NCBI GenBank assembly: GCA_021159825.1
Contig: JAGHDR010000328.1
Span: 1 to 8,885 of the forward strand
Reading direction: 5' to 3'
DNA length: 8,885 nucleotides
Origin: Deltaproteobacteria bacterium
Lineage (GTDB): Bacteria > Desulfobacterota > DSM-4660 > Desulfatiglandales > Desulfatiglandaceae
Positions 1-5,273 of this stretch are shown piece after piece. The position numbers and the translations under genes were made by a program. Every line of letters starts with the position of its first letter. The stretch's first letter is position 1. The notes under the pieces were generated by a model that saw only the letters and a list, made by a program, of their open reading frames with translations, ran no database searches and was not told where the DNA came from.

Positions 1-210
1 ATATATTACAATACTGCCGGCGAAAAAGCGCTGGCCATATCACCGGAAGTCATGGATATCTTTCTGGAACACCACTGGCCAGGCAATGTAAGGCAATTGG
101 AAAATATCATCAAAAGAGTCGTGGGCGCCGGAGCGGATAAGATAATTGAGATAGCCCATCTTCCTCGAGAAATGAGAAAACTTGCGATGGGAAATGGAGG
201 GGGCCTATGA
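1..210 (+). CDS. sigma-54-dependent transcriptional activator, C-terminal end (5'-truncated by window)
   Basis: Only the last 69 codons are present; the gene starts before the window. The translated stretch contains WPGNVRQLENIIKRVV at residues 26-41, the signature of the end of the AAA+ ATPase domain of NtrC-type activators that remodel sigma-54 RNA polymerase, followed by the usual 'I-x-x-x-x-LP' segment (AHLPREM, 52-58). The protein then stops after a short Gly-rich tail (MGNGGGL). In typical family members a linker and a Fis-type helix-turn-helix of about 40 residues follow here; none is present, and no other frame downstream supplies one. The stop (TGA 208-210) overlaps the start of the next gene (ATG 207-209), so the two are translationally coupled. 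The ATPase is expected to be cytoplasmic. The Walker motifs and GAFTGA loop lie outside the window, so activity cannot be judged. Confidence 0.9.
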   Translation: MYYNTAGEKALAISPEVMDIFLEHHWPGNVRQLENIIKRVVGAGADKIIEIAHLPREMRKLAMGNGGGL

Positions 211-458
211 GCAAAAGGAAGAGACTGATGACAAAAATTTTCGTTTTTGTTATCTTGTCCATGGGATTATGTTGGCCGGAAGCTGGCGATGCCTTTGAAC
301 CGTGGGACGGCAAAGCGATTACGGTTTTGAATGTCAGAAAATCTCCCGGGCTTGACAGTCAGGCCATAGGCTGGCTCGACAAGGGACAAAGGATCACAGT
401 AAAAGATAAGAAAAAGCGATGGTATAAAATTATTTTTGAAATTGAAGGGAAAAGATAG
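207..458 (+). CDS. exported SH3b-domain protein, 5' part, ended by an in-frame amber codon
   Basis: An 83-residue product starting at the ATG that overlaps the preceding stop. Residues 1-30 look like a signal peptide or membrane anchor: a basic start (SKRKR), then the hydrophobic run IFVFVILSMGLCW, then a plausible signal-peptidase site near GDAFEP. Residues 36-83 match the bacterial SH3 (SH3b) fold: TVLNVRKSPG, IGWLDKGQRITV and RWYKIIF are its usual first strands. SH3b domains generally bind peptidoglycan or proteins in the envelope. The TAG at 456-458 falls inside the domain; directly after it, in the same frame, comes EGWVFRRYI, the expected last strand (family pattern GWVxxxYL). So this and the ORF at 510-1229 are very likely one gene of 340 codons broken by a nonsense change or sequence error, or read through. 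On its own this product would lack the last SH3b strand. Confidence 0.7.
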   Translation: MSKRKRLMTKIFVFVILSMGLCWPEAGDAFEPWDGKAITVLNVRKSPGLDSQAIGWLDKGQRITVKDKKKRWYKIIFEIEGKR

Positions 459-509
459 CGTGAAGGATGGGTATTTCGGAGATACATACAGAGGGTTTCC
501 CCGGAAAAA

Positions 510-1229
510 ATGGCAATATCATCTGCACTGGAAAAGGTGAGGGCGGGAATTGCGGAGGAGGGGTTGCAGGAAAAGATTCCTTTAGCCGCATCCTCGGGTA
601 AAGGCCGTTTGCCGAATGAGGCGGAAAAGAAGTTGAAAAAAGCTTCGATATCGGCGGAAATTCGTGTTATCAAAGATCAGGGGCGTATGGCCCCCTGGAA
701 GAGTTTTCCCAGCGACAAGAAAGTTGTGAGGGATACGTTATCGGAAAAGATCAATGCCGTAAGGGAGCAGACACGTGCCGCTTCCCGGACCAAATCTGCC
801 GTCAAAGAGAAGTTGAGTCCATCTCCTGCACCAGCGGCAATTCACGTTATGAAGGAACAGACGCATGCCGCCTTCCGGGTTAAACCTCCTGCGCCTAAAA
901 CGGAGGTGGTCACATCTCCCCCGCCTGCGATAACTCCTGTGATCCGCAAGCGGGTTGATACGTCTCCCCGAACGAGCGTTCCCGTTGTTCAGAAACCATT
1001 ACAGCAAGAACCACGGGTATCTCACCCTCGAAAGGGTCTGGCTGACACTCAGGAATTAAAAGGGCCGGCCAAACTTGCACTCAGATTACTGCCGGTGGTT
1101 CTCTCTTGCCTTGCTATTCTATTTTCTTATAAGGCGATAAAGTTGTCAAAGATCAGCTATAATACTGCAATGCAACTTCAGCGCAACCTGCAAGTTTGGC
1201 AACAGCGAGAGGATGGACAGTTAAGCTAA
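510..1229 (+). CDS. 3' part of the SH3b protein: repeat-rich stalk with C-terminal membrane segment
   Basis: Same reading frame as the SH3b gene at 207, separated only by the amber codon at 456-458. The open frame really begins at 459 (REGWVFRRYIQRV). The ATG at 510 is merely the first Met after the stop and has no convincing ribosome binding site (CCCCGGAAAAA precedes it), which argues that it is not an independent gene. Counted from 510, residues 51-160 are a basic, Pro/Ala-rich stalk with a 30-residue repeat, and residues about 188-208 (LALRLLPVVLSCLAILFSY) form one hydrophobic membrane-spanning segment, followed by a 30-residue Gln-rich tail. The whole protein would have an N-terminal signal or anchor, a periplasmic SH3b head and stalk, and a C-terminal anchor. 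I do not recognise a named family for the stalk. Stop is TAA. Confidence 0.6.
   Translation: MAISSALEKVRAGIAEEGLQEKIPLAASSGKGRLPNEAEKKLKKASISAEIRVIKDQGRMAPWKSFPSDKKVVRDTLSEKINAVREQTRAASRTKSAVKEKLSPSPAPAAIHVMKEQTHAAFRVKPPAPKTEVVTSPPPAITPVIRKRVDTSPRTSVPVVQKPLQQEPRVSHPRKGLADTQELKGPAKLALRLLPVVLSCLAILFSYKAIKLSKISYNTAMQLQRNLQVWQQREDGQLS
660..1019 (+). repeat. degenerate 90-bp (30-residue) tandem repeat inside the SH3b-protein stalk
   Basis: Similar 11-residue cores recur exactly 30 residues apart: IRVIKDQGRMA (from base 660), INAVREQTRAA (750), IHVMKEQTHAA (840) and the weaker ITPVIRKRVDT (930). The second and third copies also share the following Phe/Ser-Arg-x-Lys. The register is seen directly in the translation. 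The repeat suggests expansion of an extended linker and supports reading 207-1229 as a once-intact gene. The function of the repeat is unknown. Confidence 0.65.
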
Positions 1230-1243
1230 AGCGGCAGAGCCGT

Positions 1244-1398
1244 AGTTGTTAGTTATCAGTTATCAGTTATCAGCCTGGAGGTTATTTTGGAATTTGAGGA
1301 TTTGGAAGTATGGAAGAGGTCATCACGGTTATGCGCAGATTTGTACAAACACTTTCAAGATGTTATGGGTATGCTTTTACTGACAACTGACAACTGAT
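1244..1398. repeat. heptamer-repeat dyad flanking a four-helix-bundle gene remnant
   Basis: The left arm is a run of 7-bp units, AGTTGTT then AGTTATC three times (1244-1271). The right arm is the inverse type, ACTGACA twice then ACTGATG (1379-1399). CAGTTATCAGTTATCAG on the left matches the reverse complement of the right arm with only A/G differences, so the arms form an imperfect inverted repeat around a spacer of about 105 bp. The spacer holds a truncated S23-like coding remnant. The rest of the 1230-1517 gap (1400-1517) holds no recognisable gene; it leads to the start of the EAL-HDOD gene, with no clear promoter seen. Confidence 0.7.
1287..1397 (+). pseudogene. truncated four-helix-bundle (S23/23S rRNA intervening-sequence-like) protein remnant
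   Basis: A 36-codon frame starts with TTG (1287) behind a strong GGAGG at 1277-1281. The product begins LEFEDLEVWKRSSRLCADLY, which follows the N-terminal pattern of the four-helix-bundle / S23 family (F-x-D-L-x-V-W-x-x-x-x-x-L-x-x-x-x-Y). Family members are about 110-130 residues and continue with a P-x-x-E-R-F-x-L-x-x-Q-x-R-R-A-x-x-S-I-x-x-N-I-A-E-G stretch. Here the match stops after about 25 residues and the frame runs straight into the right-hand heptamer repeats (LLLTTDN) and a TGA. It is therefore a deletion remnant, not a working gene. The family is known from intervening sequences in 23S rRNA genes and from many intergenic sites. Confidence 0.65.
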
Positions 1399-1517
1399 GC
1401 CATATAGCGATTTTCTTGTTTTTTGTGACAGTAAACCAGGCGATAAGGCCCTAAAGTTGAGGTGCAGGTTCGCAGGTGCCGGATATCAGCGGTAAAGGAA
1501 TGGAATAAAGAAGAATT

Positions 1518-2723
1518 ATGGACGTTTATGTGGCCAGGCAACCCATCTTCAACAAGAGGAAAAGGATATATGGGTATGAACTTCTGTTTCGGGATGGGAT
1601 GGTAAATGCTTTCCCCGATGTGGATGGTGATGCGGCTACTTCGAGGGTTTTGTCCACCAGTTTTTGGTCAAATGATATTGAACGAATTACCGGGCGCAGG
1701 AAAGCATTTGTTAACTTCACCGAGAAAATGATTATAGAAAAGATACCCGTCATGTTCCCAAAGAAAACCATTATGGTGGAAATCCTTGAGGACATGGAAC
1801 CCAATGCGGCAGTTGTCACTGCCTGCCGGGAAATGGCCAGGCAGGGGTATAACCTTGTTTTGGACGACTTTATTTATAAACCTGAGATGAAGCCGCTGCT
1901 TGCTTTAGCGCAGATTGTAAAGTTCGATTTCAGGGCGAGTTCTATCAAAGAGATAGAAGCCGCCATCAAAGAGCTGGCGGCATATCGGGTCAAGCTGCTG
2001 GCTGAAAAGATCGAAACCCACGAAGAGTTCCAGCAGGCCCTGAATATGGGGTTTGAGTATTTTCAGGGATATTTTTTCAGCAAACCGGAGATCCTTAAAA
2101 GCAGGGATATTTCCCCCTCTAAAATCACTCTTCTGAATATCATGTCCGAGGCAAACCGGGAGGACTTCAGGATCACGGAGCTGGAAAAATTCGTTTCACG
2201 CGATCTTTCTATTAATTACAAATTAATGCGCTATATCAATTCCGCATATTTCGGAATGTTCAAAAAGGTCAATTCCGTCAAGCAGACGATTGTTTTGTTG
2301 GGGATGAAGGAGGTCAGGCGATTTATTTCCCTCATCGCCATGGCGCAGTTGGTTTCCGGCAAACCGGATGAATTGATCCGAGCATCCCTGATCCGGGCCA
2401 GGCTTTGTGAGAATCTTGGCAAGGAGGCAATCGGTAAGAACGGCTCGGAACTCTTCACCCTTGGGCTTTTCTCCTTCATCGACGCCATTTTGGACGATGA
2501 AATGGGCAATATTATGGAAGATTTGCCCCTGTCGGAAAACATCAAAAAAGCCCTGACAGGGGGGGGAGGGGAACTGGCGGATTATTTGGCCCTGGTTTCA
2601 TGTTACGAAACCGGAGACTGGGAGAAGGTTGCTATATTAGCCGCGAAGATCGGGCTTAATGAGGAAAAAACGCCTGAACTTTATATGGATGCGGTAGCAT
2701 GGGCGGACAGCATCCCAATATAA
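1518..2723 (+). CDS. EAL-HDOD domain signalling protein (YuxH family)
   Basis: A 401-residue cytoplasmic protein. Residues 1-190 are an EAL domain (c-di-GMP phosphodiesterase fold) opening with the hallmark VARQPIFN; residues about 200-390 are an HDOD domain. The EAL residues that normally bind metal and substrate look largely kept though the motifs are divergent: E21 in YELL (the 'EAL' position), N66, E88, D116-D117 in LDDF, K135, E163 in AEKIET and Q183 in FQGYFFSKP. DDFG has become DDFI, and many EAL-HDOD proteins are inactive scaffolds, so hydrolysis is possible but not assured. HDOD shows INSAYFG and VKQTIVLLG with no HD metal pair. The start is the ATG at 1518, preceded by AAGAAG. The next gene, 22 bp downstream, encodes a GGDEF protein, so the two probably form a c-di-GMP pair. 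A run of eight G followed by A and four G at 2559-2571 lies within the HDOD coding sequence. Confidence 0.92.
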   Translation: MDVYVARQPIFNKRKRIYGYELLFRDGMVNAFPDVDGDAATSRVLSTSFWSNDIERITGRRKAFVNFTEKMIIEKIPVMFPKKTIMVEILEDMEPNAAVVTACREMARQGYNLVLDDFIYKPEMKPLLALAQIVKFDFRASSIKEIEAAIKELAAYRVKLLAEKIETHEEFQQALNMGFEYFQGYFFSKPEILKSRDISPSKITLLNIMSEANREDFRITELEKFVSRDLSINYKLMRYINSAYFGMFKKVNSVKQTIVLLGMKEVRRFISLIAMAQLVSGKPDELIRASLIRARLCENLGKEAIGKNGSELFTLGLFSFIDAILDDEMGNIMEDLPLSENIKKALTGGGGELADYLALVSCYETGDWEKVAILAAKIGLNEEKTPELYMDAVAWADSIPI

Positions 2724-2745
2724 GAGGAATTATGGCGTAATAGAT
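2723..2745 (+). promoter_or_regulatory. ribosome binding site feeding a two-codon start-stop ORF ahead of the GGDEF gene
   Basis: AGAGGA (2723-2728) sits four to five bases before an ATG at 2732, but that ATG is followed by GCG and then TAA TAG. The apparent GGDEF gene start at 2746 lies two bases after the TAG and has no close binding site of its own. The arrangement (GAGG-AATT-ATG) almost copies that of the previous gene (GAAG-AATT-ATG at 1518). Either ribosomes terminate and restart at 2746, or the true start has decayed or moved to Met6 (2761). Confidence 0.4.
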
Positions 2746-4158
2746 ATGGGATTGAGCGGAATGGAATCGAGTCCAAAAACAGAATCGGAACATATTCTGA
2801 TTGTCGATGATGAAGCGGTAATAAGGGAAGTCTTGACGGATTTTCTGGAAGAAAATGGCGACTTCTGTTATGTCGCATCAAATGCAGATGAGGCTCTAGG
2901 CAGCCTCACAGAGAACCCTATAACCCTGGTTATCTCAGACATCAAGATGCTCGGAATGGATGGTATCGAATTAATGAAGGTGGCAAAACAATCTTTTCCC
3001 GACCTCGATTTTATGATAATGACCGGTTATGCCGCTGACTATACCTATACAAACATCATCAATGCCGGCGCCGCTGATTTCATGATTAAACCTTTCAAGT
3101 TGGAAGAATTGAAAGCAAAAATGGCGCGAATCAGGAGGGAAAGGCGCTTGTTAATTGACCTTAAGGAGGGCAATGCAGCACTTGAACTGGCCATGGAGAA
3201 AGCAAATCTGATGTCCATAAAAGCTGAGACTGCCAATCTGGAGCTCGACCAGATATTTGACAGATCGACCAGCGGGATATGGGTAATTGACAGTCAATTT
3301 GAAATCCTTCGAATGAACCGGACGCTTTCGGACCTTTCAGGTAAAGGAAAGGGCAAGGTGCGCGGTTTGAAATGCTATGATGTTTTTCCTATTTCCCTGT
3401 GTGGTAGTCGTGACTGCCCGTTGACCAGGATCATGAACGGTGACGGTTTTTTTGAATGTGATATGGAAAAGAGAGACCCGGAGGGGCCAAGAATATCCTT
3501 CCTGTTGACGGCGACCTCTTTTTTTGGGCTTGACGGGGAACTGATGGGAATAGTGTCGGAATTTAAGGACATAACCTCTCGCAGGCAGGCGGAAGTCGCC
3601 CTGGAAAAGGCGAACCGGGAGCTCCGGCGCCTCTCCGTATTGGATGATTTGACCCAGGTGGCCAATCGTCGGCGATTTGATGAGACCTTAAACGAAGAAT
3701 GGCAGCGGCTATGCCGTAATCGGGCGCCACTATCGTTGATATTTTGCGATATCGATTATTTTAAGCTTTATAACGATACCTATGGGCATCAAGCAGGTGA
3801 TGATTGTTTACGCGCCGTCGCTGATACGATTAGTGTCAATTGTCAACGCCCCGGGGATTTCGTGGCCCGCTATGGCGGAGAAGAGTTCATCGTGATCCTG
3901 CCGAATACAGAGGCTGAAGGCGCTGTCCATTTAGCCGAAGATATTCGGGAGGAAATAGAACGGCTGAAAATTCCACATATGCGATCTCAAGTGAGTCGAT
4001 ATATCACCTTGAGCTTGGGGGTTTCCAGCGTATTTCCGTCTGCTGACATTATTCCTGAATCACTTGTTGGCGTTGCAGACAAGGCGCTTTATGAGGCCAA
4101 GAACCAGGGGAGGAATCGAACAGTCCTGAAAGTGGCGGATAATGAGGGGATGCCATAA
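2746..4158 (+). CDS. response regulator with REC-PAS-GGDEF domains (diguanylate cyclase)
   Basis: A 470-residue cytoplasmic protein. The N-terminal receiver domain (about 15-130) has the acidic pair D21-D22, phospho-acceptor D65 (SDIKM), T93 and K115 in IKPF. A helical linker (about 130-168) leads to a PAS domain (about 168-290) carrying three cysteines, C210, C219 and C224. The C-terminal GGDEF domain (about 300-465) has FCDIDYFKLYND and the active-site loop GGEEF at 377-381, with a complete inhibitory I-site R368-P-G-D371 just before it. It should make c-di-GMP from two GTP, be controlled by phosphorylation of D65, and be subject to product feedback. No histidine kinase is in the window. 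The start at ATG 2746 is uncertain; Met6 (2761) is an alternative and both precede the receiver fold. The gene lies 22 bp after the EAL-HDOD gene and probably shares its transcript. Confidence 0.95.
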   Translation: MGLSGMESSPKTESEHILIVDDEAVIREVLTDFLEENGDFCYVASNADEALGSLTENPITLVISDIKMLGMDGIELMKVAKQSFPDLDFMIMTGYAADYTYTNIINAGAADFMIKPFKLEELKAKMARIRRERRLLIDLKEGNAALELAMEKANLMSIKAETANLELDQIFDRSTSGIWVIDSQFEILRMNRTLSDLSGKGKGKVRGLKCYDVFPISLCGSRDCPLTRIMNGDGFFECDMEKRDPEGPRISFLLTATSFFGLDGELMGIVSEFKDITSRRQAEVALEKANRELRRLSVLDDLTQVANRRRFDETLNEEWQRLCRNRAPLSLIFCDIDYFKLYNDTYGHQAGDDCLRAVADTISVNCQRPGDFVARYGGEEFIVILPNTEAEGAVHLAEDIREEIERLKIPHMRSQVSRYITLSLGVSSVFPSADIIPESLVGVADKALYEAKNQGRNRTVLKVADNEGMP

Positions 4159-4228
4159 ATTTAAAAGTATAGGAATTTCCATTTTATGCTTAATGAATTC
4201 GGCATGACAGGATATGAGTGATTTTTTT

Positions 4229-4337
4229 TGAACGTTGAACATCGAATGATGAAATCGCTTCGCTCTGTCTGTTTATAAATTGGTGTAATACCTTATTCAA
4301 AATTCGATGTTGAACGTTCGATGTTCGACGTTCATCT
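4229..4337. repeat. second heptamer-repeat dyad in the convergent intergenic region
   Basis: The right arm is a run of 7-bp units, TTCGATG, TTGAACG, TTCGATG, TTCGACG, TTCATCT (4303-4337). The left arm (4229-4248) reads TGAACGTTGAACATCGAATG, the reverse complement of two to three such units with one mismatch. The spacer is about 50 bp and carries no gene. Any small open frames here are by-products of the repeat. The remaining part of the 4159-4430 gap holds AT-rich sequence (4159-4228), with nothing else recognised apart from the terminator near 4425. Confidence 0.75.
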
Positions 4338-4424
4338 TTTAAGTCCGCCCGAAGGGCGCTAAGTTCTGAGTATCCCTGATGCAAGATCTCGGATATCTGT
4401 TTGAGTTCGTTATATTTTTTGCCG

Positions 4425-4445
4425 AGGCCCTTAGGGCCTGTTTTT
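4425..4445 (+). terminator. rho-independent terminator for the + strand c-di-GMP operon
   Basis: AGGCCC-TTA-GGGCCT forms a perfect 6-bp GC-rich stem with a 3-base loop, followed by G and five T (4441-4445). On the minus strand the flanks are A-rich, so it works only for + transcripts, such as those coming from the REC-PAS-GGDEF gene 270 bp upstream. Its loop is the stop codon (TAA, 4433-4431) of the convergent minus-strand gene. Confidence 0.65.
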
Positions 4446-5177
4446 CCAGCAAACGTCCCGGTTGTGAATCTTCTGTCTTTCTGTCATGACCTCCATATCC
4501 TGGAAGCGAAGAATCCCTTCATTCACGAAGAATTCTCCTATGGGACGCTGAAGATTACGTTGCTTTCCGAGGAGGGCCATAAGCTGGAACCGGGACAGGT
4601 AGCCCAAACGGATAGCACGCTCACCGAATTTCCCCTTGATGTTACTCCGCATCAGAATTCTCTGGATTTCATGATTCGAAATCATTTCCCAATCCAACGC
4701 GATTTGCCCGATGAGGGGGCGTTGTCTCCTTTGCCAGGTTATTGCCCTTATGAGGGTGCGCCAGGAAATGAGACCGGAGTAATAGAGGAATTGACCGAGC
4801 AACAGTTCTCGCTTCGGAATTTTCTTGGTGTAGAAAAGTTCTGAAAAGTCCCTATTTGCTTGGCGCCTCGTGTTAGGCTTTTCGTTGTTTATTTTTGCAC
4901 TTGATCGGCTCCGCACGGGGACCGCTCCTTTATTTTCAACAATGGGAATGAGCTTTTCATACGCCAGCGTCACTTCTCTGAAGCGGTCACCCATTTTGGC
5001 TTCATCTCTCCCAAGGGCCTTCGCACGGTCAGGGTGTGTTTCAAGGGCTTTCTTCCTGTAGGCGGATCTGAGCCCTGACGGCTCGAGATACTTCAAGAAA
5101 TCCAGAGAGATCTCCACTTTCGAGCCAAAAAGAAGGTCGCATGCATCAAAAACCTCTGGTATGGATAAAGCGATCAA
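4431..5177 (-). CDS. J-domain protein fused to two tandem MshEN-like (putative c-di-GMP-binding) modules
   Basis: A 248-residue soluble protein. Residues 1-80 form a divergent J domain: LRSAYRKKALETHPDRAKAL carries the HPD tripeptide (48-50) that stimulates Hsp70 (DnaK) ATPase. A longer than usual loop (about 18-36) separates helices I and II. After a basic linker (85-112), residues 126-231 contain four half-motifs of the type 'LGxxLxxxGLIsxxxLxxxLxxQ': LGQFLYYSGLISWRTLIRAI (128-147), IGQIALDWEMISNHEIQRIL (156-175), FGERAIRLGYLSRFQLMALL (184-203) and IGEFFVNEGILRFQDMEVM (213-231). Paired motifs like these build the MshEN domain, which binds c-di-GMP in the T4P/T2SS ATPases MshE and GspE. The usual leading Arg of RLG is Leu, Lys or Ile here, so binding is plausible rather than shown. 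The start is TTG (5177-5175) eight bases after AAGGG; no Met lies near the N-terminus. Its own promoter lies just upstream. Confidence 0.8.
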   Translation of the reverse strand: MIALSIPEVFDACDLLFGSKVEISLDFLKYLEPSGLRSAYRKKALETHPDRAKALGRDEAKMGDRFREVTLAYEKLIPIVENKGAVPVRSRSSAKINNEKPNTRRQANRDFSELFYTKKIPKRELLLGQFLYYSGLISWRTLIRAITWQRRQRPLIGQIALDWEMISNHEIQRILMRSNIKGKFGERAIRLGYLSRFQLMALLGKQRNLQRPIGEFFVNEGILRFQDMEVMTERQKIHNRDVCWKNRP

Positions 5178-5207
5178 TAGTTGTGCCCTTTCTCTTTAGT
5201 TTGGGCG

Positions 5208-5237
5208 ATTATCAGCTACATATTGTATATTTGTCAA
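5208..5237 (-). promoter_or_regulatory. sigma-70-type promoter for the J-MshEN gene
   Basis: Read on the minus strand: TTGACA (5237-5232), an 18-base spacer, then GATAAT (5213-5208). That is a perfect -35 and a five-of-six -10 box. A transcript would begin near 5201 and reach the TTG start at 5177 after a leader of about 25 bases that contains the AAGGG binding site. It lies in the 96-bp gap between the two J-domain genes, so the downstream one can be expressed on its own. Confidence 0.65.
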
Positions 5238-5273
5238 GAGGAAAACCAGATATTGTGGCCTGTCCCAATGTAT

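Noticed and set aside
1244..1398. Possible CRISPR array from repeated short units
   Set aside because: Units are 7 bp, directly adjacent and without spacers; there are no cas genes in the window.
1400..1517. Possible flagellar-type (sigma-28) promoter before the EAL-HDOD gene, from GCGATAAG near 1440
   Set aside because: No TAAA box is present at the required 15-base distance; the only TAAA lies four bases away.
4159..4228. Terminator directly after the GGDEF gene, suggested by eight T at 4222-4229
   Set aside because: No stable hairpin precedes the T-run; the GC-rich stem at 4425 is a far better candidate.
4190..4384. Small minus-strand open frame (64 residues) across the second heptamer dyad
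   Set aside because: Its translation (ERRTSNVQHR, SSFDVQRSKK) simply reads the heptamer repeats; it has no ribosome binding site or domain and belongs to a well-known kind of spurious ORF.
4401..4844. 147-residue + strand open frame
   Set aside because: It is antisense to the J-MshEN gene, has no family resemblance, and the minus strand carries clear conserved motifs.
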